Notes under the pieces: model-generated
Told to the model about the DNA's origin: nothing
Seen by the model: the letters and a program-made list of their open reading frames with translations, nothing else
Databases searched by the model: none
In this document: piece after piece, positions 8,143-17,364 of the stretch
Position numbering within the stretch: the first letter of the stretch is position 1
Layout: every line of letters starts with the position of its first letter
NCBI GenBank assembly: GCA_019359595.1
Contig: JAHHGZ010000014.1
Span: 62,001-126,000 of the forward strand
Reading direction: 5' to 3'
DNA length: 64,000 nt
Origin: Cyanomargarita calcarea GSE-NOS-MK-12-04C
GTDB taxonomy: Bacteria; Cyanobacteriota; Cyanobacteriia; Cyanobacteriales; Nostocaceae
Made by a program: the position numbers and the translations under genes

Positions 8143-9003
8143 CTAATTACGAACCGATTTCAGAGTAAACACGGTGATTTCCGGACGAGACGCAAACCGC
8201 AGATGAAGTCCTGTAGTCCCGATACCTCTATTGGTGTACTGCATCATTTCACCAACTCGATAAAGACCGTTGTAATATTTTTGACCTAGTGTTGGAAGAA
8301 TTGGGGGTTTGAAGAAAGGTAAACGAATTTGTCCGGCGTGGGAATGTCCTGATAGTTCTAAATCAAACCGCTTCGTTGCGGCACTAGTATCAGCATAATC
8401 TGGTTCGTGTGCGAGTAAAATTGCGGCGCTGTCGTCTGTTAATTTGGACAGTACCAGATCCAAACGCTGTTTGCCCATATAAATATCATCGACCCCAGCG
8501 ATATGCAGCTTGGAGTTGCCCCGTTGCAAGGTATAAACTTCATTGCCAAGGTTGAGAATACCGTTTTTTGTCAACGCTTGAGATATGGGTAGAGGATCTG
8601 CCCAATAATCATGATTACCTAAAACTGCAACAATCTTATCTTTGGCTTGAATTTGATTTAAAGTTGCCTCAAATTTCGGTAGAAATTTTTCTGACCCGCC
8701 GGTAATAAAATCGCCAGTCATTGCTACTAAATCCGGCTTTTGCTGATTTACTAAGCTAAAAATATGAGTTAAGCGTTTTTGGGTAGTTGATTTATCCGTA
8801 TGGATGTCGCTAATTTGCACAATCCGATAGCCATTAAATTCAGCTGCCAAATGTGGCAAAGTCAATTCCATTGAATTGATTTCAATCCAATTTGGCTCGA
8901 TAAACTTGGCGTATAACAAGGCACTAACTATCAGTAAGAAGCACAATCCGAAAAATCGCCAAATTAATTTACGGGCTTTTTTTACCCGCTTGTGACTCCT
9001 CAA
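8143..9003 (-). CDS. Membrane-anchored metallophosphoesterase (YkuE-like)
   Basis: Calcineurin-like phosphoesterase of 286 residues. A single N-terminal hydrophobic segment (about residues 15-31, FFGLCFLLIVSALLYAKF) follows a basic stretch and should act as a signal anchor. The metal-binding motifs appear in order: QISDIHTD (DxH), MTGDFITGG (GDxx), LGNHDYW (GNHD), AHEPDYAD and SGHSHAGQIRLPFF (GHxH). This order and the SGHSHAGQ motif match YkuE-type enzymes, some of which act on lipid or pyrophosphate substrates; the substrate here is not known. A single gene with no obvious operon partner. Confidence 0.88.
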   Translation of the reverse strand: MRSHKRVKKARKLIWRFFGLCFLLIVSALLYAKFIEPNWIEINSMELTLPHLAAEFNGYRIVQISDIHTDKSTTQKRLTHIFSLVNQQKPDLVAMTGDFITGGSEKFLPKFEATLNQIQAKDKIVAVLGNHDYWADPLPISQALTKNGILNLGNEVYTLQRGNSKLHIAGVDDIYMGKQRLDLVLSKLTDDSAAILLAHEPDYADTSAATKRFDLELSGHSHAGQIRLPFFKPPILPTLGQKYYNGLYRVGEMMQYTNRGIGTTGLHLRFASRPEITVFTLKSVRN

Positions 9004-9343
9004 AGCATAATCTCCTTTCCTTGTGACTGGTAAATTCTATCTGACCTGATGCGAAAAAGAGCTAAAACCCTTATATTTGCGTAGCGGTAATCGCAAAGTC
9101 GGCGTATTACAGCGCCTATATGTTGGCGAAGCCATCGAGCAAGGTATTACTGCTACAGATTGTCGCAGTCCCGTTTCTGTTCCAATTTATATCTGGCTGC
9201 TAATCAGAATGCCTTTTCAATATTTCAAGCAGCAAAATTTTTTTTTGCTGCTAATCAAAACTCATCATATAGTTATGGTATTCATAGGGCTAGAATAGGT
9301 AAATACATAATATATTTAGATTTCTAGCTAAAGTAAGGTTTAC
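9004..9343. other. Spacer upstream of der, no gene supported
   Basis: A frame at 9077-9298 lacks any family resemblance, starts in a repeat-like stretch (gcgtagcggtaatcgc) and ends in an A/T-rich region. I see no gene. The der promoter is expected near its 3' side. Confidence 0.4.
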
Positions 9344-10708
9344 ATGAAACTTCCTATTGTTGCAATTATCGGTCGCCCGAATGTGGGCAAATCCACCTTG
9401 GTAAATCGTCTGGCTAAGGAACAGTCAGCGATTGTTCACGATGAACCGGGAATCACACGCGATCGCACTTACTTACCTGCTTACTGGAGCGATCGCGAAT
9501 TTCTGGTAGTGGATACAGGTGGTTTAGTCTTCAACGACGATACCGAATTTCTTCCCATGATTCGCGAACAAGCGAATTTGGCGCTAACTGAAGCCTGTGC
9601 GGCAATTCTTGTGGTAGATGGTCAAACAGGACCAACCGCATCTGATATTGAAGTTGCTGAATGGTTGCGCCACCAACCCAAACCCGTGCTGCTAGCGGTA
9701 AATAAATGCGAATCATCAGAACATGGTTTAGTCCAAGCATCTGAATTTTGGTCATTGGGATTGGGTGAACCTTACGCCCTCTCTGCAATTCATGGTAACG
9801 GTACAGGAGAGTTACTTGATGAGTTAATTAATCACATTCCTACTGTGGTTGATACCCCAGAAGATAATGAGATAAAAGTGGCAATTATCGGACGTCCGAA
9901 TGTTGGTAAATCAAGCTTATTAAATGCTTTTCTTGGAGAAAATCGGGCAATTGTCAGTCCAATTTCCGGAACAACCCGCGATGCAATTGATACCCAAATC
10001 GAAAGAGATGGACAAGCCTATCGGTTGATTGACACCGCCGGCATTCGGAGAAAGAAAAACGTCGAATACGGTGCAGAATTTTTTAGCATTAACCGCGCTT
10101 TTAAAGCAATTCGCCGTTGTGATGTGGTTCTGTTGGTATTAGACGCCGTTGATGGAGTCACCGAACAAGACCAAAAATTGGCAGGCAGGATTAGTGAAGA
10201 AGGTAGAGCTTGTATCATTGTAGTTAATAAATGGGATGCTGTCGAGAAAGACTCCTACACCATCTACGACTACGAAAAAATGCTCGAATCGAAGCTCAAT
10301 TTTACCGAATGGGCGGAAAATATATTTGTCAGCGCCTTGACCGGACAGCGGGTAGAAAAGATTTTAGAACTGGTTAAGACAGCATCCTCCGCTCACAAAC
10401 GTCGTGTTAGCACAGCAGTAATTAATGAAGTTCTGCAAGAAGCGATGAGTTGGCACTCACCACCAACCTCACGCGGTGGACGTCAAGGTAAAATTTATTA
10501 TGGTACCCAAGTCAGCAGCCAGCCGCCAAGCATTGCCCTGTTTGTCAATGATTCCAAACGTTTCAACGACAACTACCGTCGCTACATTGAACGACAGTTC
10601 CGGCAACACTTAGGGTTTAAGGGTACACCGATTCGTTTGTTTTGGCGGAGCAAAAAGGTCCGCGATGTTGAAGCTGGTAGTACTGCCAATAGAGCTACTC
10701 GCGTTTAA
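9344..10708 (+). CDS. der: Ribosome biogenesis GTPase Der (EngA)
   Basis: Double GTPase that helps mature the 50S ribosomal subunit. At 454 residues it has the usual architecture. The first G domain begins [12 protein letters not shown] (residues 8-19), with [13 protein letters not shown] and NKCE. The second G domain begins [16 protein letters not shown] (about 180), with SGTTRDA, DTAGI and NKWD. A C-terminal KH-like domain (about 360-450) contains [13 protein letters not shown] and [13 protein letters not shown]. The ATG start is clear and no motif is damaged. It is monocistronic or leads the following ecfT gene, from which it is separated by a MITE. Very high confidence. Confidence 0.97.
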   Translation: MKLPIVAIIGRPNVGKSTLVNRLAKEQSAIVHDEPGITRDRTYLPAYWSDREFLVVDTGGLVFNDDTEFLPMIREQANLALTEACAAILVVDGQTGPTASDIEVAEWLRHQPKPVLLAVNKCESSEHGLVQASEFWSLGLGEPYALSAIHGNGTGELLDELINHIPTVVDTPEDNEIKVAIIGRPNVGKSSLLNAFLGENRAIVSPISGTTRDAIDTQIERDGQAYRLIDTAGIRRKKNVEYGAEFFSINRAFKAIRRCDVVLLVLDAVDGVTEQDQKLAGRISEEGRACIIVVNKWDAVEKDSYTIYDYEKMLESKLNFTEWAENIFVSALTGQRVEKILELVKTASSAHKRRVSTAVINEVLQEAMSWHSPPTSRGGRQGKIYYGTQVSSQPPSIALFVNDSKRFNDNYRRYIERQFRQHLGFKGTPIRLFWRSKKVRDVEAGSTANRATRV

Positions 10709-10750
10709 TACAAGTTATGAGTTATGAATTATTAGTGATGAGTTAAAGTA

Positions 10751-10912
10751 AAATTTCGGCGTTGCTGAATCCGGGTATGAATTGCTAAATTTACCCTCAC
10801 CCTAGCCCTCTCCCTTGGGGAGAGGGGACAAGAATTCTAGCTCCCCTCTCCCTTGGGGAGAGGGGCTGGGGGTGAGGGTAATTCATACCTCAATTCATCA
10901 ACGCCAAAATTT
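10751..10912. repeat. MITE with 33-bp imperfect terminal inverted repeats and a long hairpin core
   Basis: The left end (10751-10783) contains GGCGTTGCTGAATCCGG and its inverse lies at 10880-10912, with about five mismatches. Inside, CCCTCTCCCTTGGGGAGAGG occurs on both arms as further inverted repeats, so the whole 162 bp can fold into one long hairpin. It lies between der and the ecfT-like gene and could act as a transcription barrier. Probably a non-autonomous derivative of an IS. Confidence 0.7.
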
Positions 10913-10944
10913 CTAATTCCTAACTCCTAACTATTAATTTATTA

Positions 10945-11877
10945 ATGGATTTACTGCGATCCCTACCACTTGGTCTTTACTTAGAAGAAGAAACTTGGCT
11001 CCATAAACTCGATCCCCGAGTCAAGTTTATTTGGTTGATGAGCTTTTTAACAACCTACATCTACGCCAACAATTTATGGCGCGTCATGTTAGTTGTACTA
11101 TTAATTCTTGCTACTTTAATATCAAAGATTCCAGCACGAGTATGGCAGCAGCAAATGGGACAACTTTTAATGCTGTGCCTTTTTGTATTAGTAGTTGCAG
11201 CGATTAGTCCTGATGGACTTGGTATAAGTTATCAGCCGCGATTACCAGCTACTGAACAAGCCACACAACCAACTGCAACAGCTTCACCCGGCTCTCCTGC
11301 AAAAACAGCTTTATCGAGTCAGGCTGACAAACAAGGTTACAGCTATATGCTGTTTGATAAAGGGCCTGTGAAAGTAACAAGGCGATCGTGGGATTTAGCA
11401 ATTCGCCTAAGTACATTTTTCTTTACAGTCATTTACAGCACCAACCTGTATTTGCTGACAACCGCACCAGAAGAAATCACCACTGGCATAGAAAGCTTAA
11501 TGCAACCCTTGCGTAAGCTCAATGTACCAGTGACGGAAATTACTCTGACCTTAACTTTGTCCTTACGGTTTATTCCCTTAGTTTTAGAAGAAATTCAGAA
11601 TTTAGTTCGCTCTGTAATGACAAGGGCAATAAATTGGAAAAAGCTGGGATTGAAAGGAGCGGTCAAAGTTTGGATGTTAGTAGCACAGAGACTTTTAGAA
11701 AATTTGTTACTACGAGCAGAGCAAATGGCAAATGCAATGATAGTGCGGGGTTTTACCAGTCCCAACGAGCATAAAGTGCGATGGCACGACCTACGAATCA
11801 AAACTCGTGACTGGGTTGCCATTATCAGTTTAGTCTTATTTTGGGGAGTACGGATTGCAATAGGTACTCAGGTATAA
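10945..11877 (+). CDS. EcfT/CbiQ-type transmembrane component of an ECF transporter
   Basis: Energy-coupling-factor T component: the membrane scaffold that links ATPases to a vitamin- or metal-binding S component. N-terminal LHKLDPRVKFIWLMSFLT is the family hallmark. There are four to five membrane segments, and the two cytoplasmic coupling helices carry Ala-Arg motifs near VRSVMTRAINWKK and EQMANAMIVRGFTSP. A 45-residue hydrophilic insert rich in Pro/Thr/Ala (about residues 97-135) sits between membrane segments and is longer than usual. No A or S component is adjacent, so the substrate is unknown. Codon use is like its neighbours. Confidence in the family is good. Confidence 0.88.
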   Translation: MDLLRSLPLGLYLEEETWLHKLDPRVKFIWLMSFLTTYIYANNLWRVMLVVLLILATLISKIPARVWQQQMGQLLMLCLFVLVVAAISPDGLGISYQPRLPATEQATQPTATASPGSPAKTALSSQADKQGYSYMLFDKGPVKVTRRSWDLAIRLSTFFFTVIYSTNLYLLTTAPEEITTGIESLMQPLRKLNVPVTEITLTLTLSLRFIPLVLEEIQNLVRSVMTRAINWKKLGLKGAVKVWMLVAQRLLENLLLRAEQMANAMIVRGFTSPNEHKVRWHDLRIKTRDWVAIISLVLFWGVRIAIGTQV

Positions 11878-12002
11878 AAAATGTTATTTGTTAGTGGTTA
11901 TTGGTTAGTGGTTATTGGTTAGTGGTTAGCAACCAACAACTAACAACCAACAACTAACAACCAACAAATAACAAATAACAAAGAACAAATAACAAGCAAC
12001 AA

Positions 12003-13484
12003 ATGATTACAGAATTAAAGCCTTGGTATTGGCGATCGCTTCCCCTAAACAGACGTACTGGCTCTGCTATTTTTACTAGCTTGTTTCTTTGCTCCTCCAA
12101 CTCAGGAATTGCCACACTCTTAGAAAGCCCCTACCCAACATCAACAGATAATCCTCAGCTAACTCGCTATTCTATCTGTGCAGGCGCTCCTCGAATAGTC
12201 AATGGACAATCCCAACTTTGGACACCAGTAGTTGGAGAAGTTTTGCCATTTCTCGATCAATTGCGACAACGAAGTATGGGATATGAGGAACAAGGAGGAC
12301 AAGGAACCACCTCCCCCCCTGCCCATCTACCCTTCAACGGCGGTTGGCTAGGATGGCTAGGCTATGATGTTGCTTGGGAAATTGAGGAGTTAGGTTGTAA
12401 TAAATGTGATGCCTTACCGTTTCCAGTCGCTTTTTGGTATGAGCCAGAATGTTTTGCTATTTTAGACCATTGGGAGCAAATACTTTGGCTCGCTGCGAGT
12501 AGTCCAAATGCACTTGATGAGTTAGAAAGTCTTTTAGAGAAACCAGAAGGAGGACAAAGAGGAAATTTGTCTCCCTTGTCTCCCCCCTTGGACTTGTCTC
12601 CCCGATTCTGCACTTCTTGCGAAAATTACGAAGCAGCAGTAAACCGGGTGAAAAAATATATTTATGCCGGAGATATCTTTCAGGCGAATCTTTCGCTAAG
12701 ATTTGAAACTACGACGACTGAGGAAGGTTGGGCGATTTATCAGGCTTTGCAGAAAATCAATCCTTCTCCTTTTGCAAGTTATTGGCAGACTCCTTGGGGA
12801 GAGGTGATTAGCTGTTCCCCAGAAAGATTGGTGCAACTGCAAAATCAAGAAGCCTCTTCTAGACCGATTGCTGGGACTCGCCCACGGGGTGTTACTCTAC
12901 AAGAGGATCGACAATTAGCTGTAGATTTACTCGCGAACACTAAAGAACGGGCTGAACACATCATGCTCGTGGATCTCGAAAGAAATGATTTAGGGCGAGT
13001 GTGTGAATGGGGAACTGTTATAGTTGATGAATTGTTGACAATTGAGCGATATAGCCACGTTATGCATCTTGTCAGCAACATCAAAGGTACTTTAAGATGC
13101 GAATGCACCCCCGTTGATTTAATTCGCGCCGTCTTTCCTGGCGGTACTATTACAGGTTGCCCAAAAGTCCGCTGCATGTCCATTATTGAAGAGTTAGAAC
13201 CCACCAGACGCAGTTTGTTCTACGGTTCCTGCGGTTATTTAGATTGGCGAGGTAATTTGGATTTAAATATCTTAATCCGTACCCTACTAGTTGCTCCCTC
13301 TCCCCCACTCCCAAAGCAATGCAGTGGCTCCTCCCACCTCCCCACTCCCCGAGTGAAAACTGTCTGGGGACAAGTTGGAGCCGGAATTGTGGCAGATAGC
13401 GACTCAAAGACAGAATGGGATGAATCTCTGCATAAAGCGCAGGCACAACTTAATGCACTGGGAATGTTTCTGAGTCAAGAGTAA
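12003..13484 (+). CDS. Anthranilate / aminodeoxychorismate synthase component I (TrpE/PabB family)
   Basis: Chorismate-binding enzyme that aminates chorismate with ammonia from a glutamine amidotransferase. Motifs: SCSPERLV, RPIAGTRPRG, KERAEHIMLVDLERNDLGRV, FPGGTITGCPK and the final VGAGIVADSD. The PIAGT motif has Ala where Lys is found in E. coli PabB, which favours the anthranilate-type mechanism but does not settle the question. An N-terminal GWLGYDVAWEIE block is typical of PabB-like proteins. Two in-frame low-complexity inserts (around 12546-12606 and 13295-13360) encode Ser/Pro-rich strings that match intergenic ctccccactccc-type repeats. The upstream spacer is a caacaacca tandem repeat. 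Partner subunit is not in the window. Confidence 0.87.
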   Translation: MITELKPWYWRSLPLNRRTGSAIFTSLFLCSSNSGIATLLESPYPTSTDNPQLTRYSICAGAPRIVNGQSQLWTPVVGEVLPFLDQLRQRSMGYEEQGGQGTTSPPAHLPFNGGWLGWLGYDVAWEIEELGCNKCDALPFPVAFWYEPECFAILDHWEQILWLAASSPNALDELESLLEKPEGGQRGNLSPLSPPLDLSPRFCTSCENYEAAVNRVKKYIYAGDIFQANLSLRFETTTTEEGWAIYQALQKINPSPFASYWQTPWGEVISCSPERLVQLQNQEASSRPIAGTRPRGVTLQEDRQLAVDLLANTKERAEHIMLVDLERNDLGRVCEWGTVIVDELLTIERYSHVMHLVSNIKGTLRCECTPVDLIRAVFPGGTITGCPKVRCMSIIEELEPTRRSLFYGSCGYLDWRGNLDLNILIRTLLVAPSPPLPKQCSGSSHLPTPRVKTVWGQVGAGIVADSDSKTEWDESLHKAQAQLNALGMFLSQE

Positions 13485-13539
13485 CACCAAAAATTCTATG
13501 GTCTAATGTAGATTTAGCTTGACTAATGACAAATGACTA

Positions 13540-14040
13540 ATGATTCGATTAGGAACTGATATCGTTTATATTCCACGTATTAAAGCAATTGTCGAACGTT
13601 TTGGCGATCGCTTCTTACAGCGCGTGTACACCCCCACTGAACAAGAAAATTGTGGTTGTGACCATAAACACGGGTTCATCCCATCTATTGGGCAGCTAGC
13701 TGGACGTTGGGCGGCAAAAGAAGCTGTTGTCAAAGCTTTGGGGACTGGATGGCGGGGCATAGGCTATACTGATGTTGAAATTCGTCGCCACAAAAGTGGT
13801 GCGCCTTTCGCGATCTTACATAACGAAGCCAAGGCAATTGTGACCGCATTGGCAAGGGGGGAGGGCGCATCCGAGCAAGAGAAGGAAGCTTTTGGGTTAT
13901 CATCCTTGTTGTACTCACGGTCTTCAACAGAAGCGAATGTTGGATCTGTACCTAGTCCTCAATGGCAATTGAGTTTGAGCCACGATGGCGATTATGCGAT
14001 CGCTACTGCCATTCTCATCTGTCCATTTGTTCATGGTTAA
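13540..14040 (+). CDS. acpS: Holo-[acyl-carrier-protein] synthase AcpS
   Basis: Transfers 4'-phosphopantetheine from CoA to acyl carrier protein. N-terminal LGTDIVYIPRI with the metal-binding Asp, then RVYTPTEQ, the AGRWAAKEAVVKALGTG core with metal-binding Glu, and a C-terminal LSLSHDGDYAIATAI. At 166 residues it is 30-40 longer than typical. The extra part is an insert at about residues 108-138 (rich in Gly/Glu/Ser) just before the last strand, whose DNA (gggggagggcgcatcc) looks like an invading repeat. The start ATG lies at the end of a gactaatgac-type tandem repeat. Catalytic motifs look intact. Confidence 0.92.
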   Translation: MIRLGTDIVYIPRIKAIVERFGDRFLQRVYTPTEQENCGCDHKHGFIPSIGQLAGRWAAKEAVVKALGTGWRGIGYTDVEIRRHKSGAPFAILHNEAKAIVTALARGEGASEQEKEAFGLSSLLYSRSSTEANVGSVPSPQWQLSLSHDGDYAIATAILICPFVHG

Positions 14041-14457
14041 AGTTAATGGTGATGCTCATAAACGCTCCAACCCTACCCTTAACTTAGCTTTCAAAAAGGA
14101 CACGCCAACAAGTCGGATAACTCCTCTACGTATCGGCTCACCAATAAATAATACCATTTTGGAGTAAGTAGGTAAGGATTTTAAATTTTGGAACCCTTTC
14201 ATGATAGTGATTTCGGCAATCCTGTATGTCGTATTCATTTTTCGCTTTTGGTATAAGCAGTTGCACATTCACAAATCTATATTCCTTTTTAACAAAAATT
14301 GGAATTTGTCTGTAATTTAAGCAAATATAAAGGCGAAATTGTATTGTCCTCGTCTGAAGTTTTGCGTTCAACCGCGAAAAGATATATGTATTGATGCCTT
14401 TAGTGTCACGAACCTAAAGTTACACCGTTTCCAACCTCCCGGAGATTTTTAGATGAA
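14041..14457. other. Spacer upstream of pipX, no gene supported
   Basis: About 417 bp. Short frames on both strands show no family resemblance. A sequence at 14166-14175 (taagtaggtaagg) weakly resembles the TAAGTAGG repeat end. A Shine-Dalgarno-like GGAG at 14441 precedes pipX. Confidence 0.4.
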
Positions 14458-14736
14458 ATGAACTCAGAAAACCCAGAAACTTATATAAATCATCCAACTT
14501 GGGGCTTGCTCTATAGAATATCGGTTGTAGATGACGCTCAAGAGATGTTCACCACACTTTATGCCCAGCGTTTATTTTTTTTAGTCACGAATGACCCTAA
14601 AGGGTTGAAATTTCAGCCGATAGGACGAACTGAGGCAAGGATGATGGTAGAAAATCGCTTGCGTAATTTGCGCCGCACCGGACAATCTCAGGAGTACGAT
14701 CAGCTTCAGAGTGTTTTTCAACGAACCTTCCAATAA
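14458..14736 (+). CDS. pipX: PII-interacting protein X, NtcA coactivator
   Basis: Small adaptor that binds either the PII signalling protein or the nitrogen regulator NtcA, so linking 2-oxoglutarate level to gene expression. Its 92 residues match the family length: a Tudor-like N-terminal half (YINHPTWGLLYRISVVDD, then TTLYAQRLFFLVT) and C-terminal helices beginning IGRTEARMMVENRLRNLRR. It sits 25 bp upstream of pipY, the cyanobacterial arrangement expected for these two genes. No clear GTA-N8-TAC NtcA site was seen just upstream. High confidence. Confidence 0.95.
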   Translation: MNSENPETYINHPTWGLLYRISVVDDAQEMFTTLYAQRLFFLVTNDPKGLKFQPIGRTEARMMVENRLRNLRRTGQSQEYDQLQSVFQRTFQ

Positions 14737-14761
14737 ATAGCTCTGTCTTTGATTAGCTCCC

Positions 14762-15430
14762 ATGCCCACCTTGTTTGATCGCATTATTGCCATTCGCTCC
14801 CAACTCCCAGCCTCTGTCCGCTTAGTTGCTGTTAGCAAGTTTGTCTCAACAGATGCGATGCGCTCTGCATACGAGGCAGGTATTCGCGATTTTGCTGAGA
14901 GTCGTATCCAAGAAGCCGCAAACAAACAAGTCGAGTTACAAGACTTACCTGATATCACTTGGCATTTTATCGGGCATTTACAAAGCAATAAAGCAAAAAA
15001 AGCCCTTGAACTATTCCCGTGGATTCACTCCGTAGATAATCTGAAACTAGCACAGCGCTTAGACCAATTAGCACAATCCCTCGAAACTCGTCCGAATATT
15101 TGCTTGCAAGTCAAAATTGAAAGCGATCCTAACAAATCAGGATGGACTGTACCTGAATTGTTAGCCGATTTAGCAGTACTCAATCAATGCAAAAATTTAC
15201 AAATTCAAGGTTTGATGACAATTCCACCCTTGGGATTAAATAATTTAGAACTTTTGAATGTATTTAATCGTACTCGTGAGTTAGCCGAGCAAATCCAAGA
15301 GCAAAACTGGTCAAACATCGGAATGCAGCAGCTTTCGATGGGGATGTCAGGTGATTTCCAGATAGCAGTACAAGCTGGTGCCACGATGGTGCGATTGGGA
15401 ACCATATTGTTTGGCGATCGCCCTGCCTAA
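14762..15430 (+). CDS. pipY: PLP-homeostasis protein PipY (YggS/PROSC family)
   Basis: Single-domain, fold-type III pyridoxal-phosphate protein that helps balance PLP and amino-acid pools; it has no firmly known enzymatic reaction. The PLP lysine is in LVAVSKFVS (about residue 26). Other family marks are the GIRDFAESRIQEA, WHFIGHLQSNKAK and LSMGMSGDFQIAVQAGATMVR (in two overlapping parts) motifs and the final GTILFG. Length of 222 is typical. It forms a two-gene operon with pipX. High confidence. Confidence 0.95.
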   Translation: MPTLFDRIIAIRSQLPASVRLVAVSKFVSTDAMRSAYEAGIRDFAESRIQEAANKQVELQDLPDITWHFIGHLQSNKAKKALELFPWIHSVDNLKLAQRLDQLAQSLETRPNICLQVKIESDPNKSGWTVPELLADLAVLNQCKNLQIQGLMTIPPLGLNNLELLNVFNRTRELAEQIQEQNWSNIGMQQLSMGMSGDFQIAVQAGATMVRLGTILFGDRPA

Positions 15431-15632
15431 ATGTCGGTAATTCTTGAATTAACTGGTATTTGCGGATAGTAAACACTTAGAGGAATAACACTGAGATAAT
15501 TTAGTTCAAAAAAAGAAAAAATGTATAACGTCCTAGTTTCATCGGTGGCAAAAATATAGTATCTAGAAAAGTAAAGCCATGTAAATAGTGGCTCAAAACA
15601 ACTTTATCTAATTTACTGATTAATGTATAATC

Positions 15633-15661
15633 TTGACTCACTGTCGTGTCTTTGTTATACA
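15633..15661 (+). promoter_or_regulatory. Candidate sigma-70-type promoter upstream of sepF
   Basis: TTGACT at 15633-15638 and TATACA at 15656-15661, separated by exactly 17 bp, give a near-consensus housekeeping promoter. It lies about 155 bp before the sepF GTG start, in an otherwise gene-free spacer of 386 bp (15431-15816), which leaves room for a long leader. Confidence 0.5.
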
Positions 15662-15816
15662 TGGGCGTTAGGAATTTCGTCCTTTCGTAACAAAAGCCAG
15701 TAGTAGATGCTACAAAGAGCGATAAAATTCCTAAGTTATCTGCTCTTCAGTCGCAGAGGTTAACTAAATCAATTTTTGCCTTTCCCGAACAGGTCATACA
15801 CCCTTGGAGCGTAATC

Positions 15817-16434
15817 GTGAATAATATTTTTTCTAGATTGAGAGACTTTGTAGGTTTAAACGAGCCAGTAGAATACGAATATTACGAAGAAGAAGCAGAT
15901 ACAGAAAGCTACCAAAATCTGTATCAACAAGAAAATCCCCCACAAGCGGTGCCACAACAGCAACAGCAACAACAACAACAAGAGCCTACTGCACAAAATC
16001 GACGTTGGCGCGAACCCATGCCTACAATGAGTAATGATGTAGCAACCGGGTCTAAAACTATGAGTAATGTTATTGGTATGCCAGGAGCAATAAATGGCAT
16101 TTCTGAAGTTATGGTTCTTGAACCACGCACCTTTGAAGAAATGCCCCAAGCAATTCAAGCGTTGCGCGAACGTAAATCGGTAGTATTAAATTTGACAATA
16201 ATGGACCCAGATCAAGCACAACGAGCAGTAGATTTTGTCGCAGGCGGCACCTACGCTCTAGATGGGCATCAAGAGCGGATTGGTGAAAGTATCTTTTTAT
16301 TCACACCAAGCTGCGTGCAAGTTAGTACAACAGGTGGAGTTATTCACGAAGTACCCCAAGCGCCAGCACGCCCCACACGGACAACATCTCCAAGCCCAGC
16401 TTGGGGTACGGATGCCAACCGGATGGCACAATGA
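15817..16434 (+). CDS. sepF: Cell division protein SepF
   Basis: Septum protein that bundles and tethers FtsZ. The 205-residue protein has an N-terminal amphipathic segment ([13 protein letters not shown]) for membrane binding, an acidic stretch, and a glutamine tract of nine Q (about residues 48-56). The SepF core at about 95-175 includes [40 protein letters not shown] and [19 protein letters not shown] proline-rich C-terminal tail follows. The GTG start has GGAG eight bases upstream. The order sepF then proC is common in cyanobacteria. High confidence. Confidence 0.95.
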   Translation: MNNIFSRLRDFVGLNEPVEYEYYEEEADTESYQNLYQQENPPQAVPQQQQQQQQQEPTAQNRRWREPMPTMSNDVATGSKTMSNVIGMPGAINGISEVMVLEPRTFEEMPQAIQALRERKSVVLNLTIMDPDQAQRAVDFVAGGTYALDGHQERIGESIFLFTPSCVQVSTTGGVIHEVPQAPARPTRTTSPSPAWGTDANRMAQ

Positions 16435-16516
16435 ATTAATATTAGTCATTAGTCCTTTGTCATGCGCTTTTTTCTTGACCAATGACTAATGACCAATGAG
16501 CAATGACTAATGACTA

Positions 16517-17326
16517 ATGACAATAAAATTTGGATTGATTGGTGGCGGGGTAATGGGAGAAGCGCTGTTATCTCGCCTCCTAACCGGGGGTATTTACCAA
16601 CCATTAGAAGTTCTAGTTAGCGAGCCGCAGTATTCACGCCAGAATTTTTTAGAGCAGAAATACGGTGTCGCAGTAACGGCAGATAACACTGAGGTTTTCA
16701 CGCAAGCTACTGAAGTACTATTTTTGGCCGTGAAACCGCAAATATTTAGCGCGATCGCCCAGGAATTAGGTGAAGTGACCTTACAGCGATCGCCCTTAAT
16801 CGTTTCTATTTTGGCCGGCGTGCCTCTCAAGCAGTTAGAAGCTGCTTTTCCCGGCTTACCAGTAATCCGTGCCATGCCCAATACCCCCGCCACCGTCGGG
16901 GCAGGAATGACCGCAATTACCCCTGGTGCTTACACCGATGCCAGACATTTAGATATAGCACGACAAGTTTTTGCCGCAGTCGGGGAAGTTGTAGAAGTTA
17001 ACGAAAGCCTGATGGATGCAGTCACCGGATTATCAGGTAGCGGTCCGGCTTATGTGGCATTGATGGTAGAAGCACTCGCAGATGGGGGAGTCGCTGCAGG
17101 TTTACCAAGAGCGATCGCTAATCAACTCGCATTACAAACAGTACTGGGAACAGCTCAGTTACTGCATGAAACTAAATTACACCCAGCCGAACTCAAAGAC
17201 AGCGTTACCAGTCCTGGTGGAACGACAATTGCTGGAGTCGCAGAATTAGAGAAAGCAGCATTTCGTTCAGCATTAATTGAAGCAGTCAAAGCGGCAACAG
17301 CGCGATCGCAAGAACTTGGGAAATAG
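16517..17326 (+). CDS. proC: Pyrroline-5-carboxylate reductase
   Basis: Last enzyme of proline synthesis, NAD(P)H-dependent. N-terminal Rossmann motif FGLIGGGVMGEALLSRLL, central SILAGVPLKQLE and RAMPNTPATVGAGMTA, then the C-terminal signature TGLSGSGPAYVALMVEALAD, with DSVTSPGGTTIAGVAELE near the end. Length 269 is normal. Immediately before the ATG is a tandem repeat of atgacta/atgacca units (about 16479-16518), so several ATG triplets precede the true one. Downstream, 38 bp away, is a TrpF-like gene. High confidence. Confidence 0.95.
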   Translation: MTIKFGLIGGGVMGEALLSRLLTGGIYQPLEVLVSEPQYSRQNFLEQKYGVAVTADNTEVFTQATEVLFLAVKPQIFSAIAQELGEVTLQRSPLIVSILAGVPLKQLEAAFPGLPVIRAMPNTPATVGAGMTAITPGAYTDARHLDIARQVFAAVGEVVEVNESLMDAVTGLSGSGPAYVALMVEALADGGVAAGLPRAIANQLALQTVLGTAQLLHETKLHPAELKDSVTSPGGTTIAGVAELEKAAFRSALIEAVKAATARSQELGK

Positions 17327-17364
17327 AGTTAGAAGTTAGGAGTTGGGAGTTGGGAGGAGCGGAA

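Noticed and set aside
9077-9298. 73-residue frame upstream of der
   Set aside because: No family resemblance, begins in repeat-like sequence, and lies where the der promoter is expected.
14056-14371. Two overlapping - strand frames upstream of pipX
   Set aside because: No similarity to known proteins and no start signals; treated as spacer.
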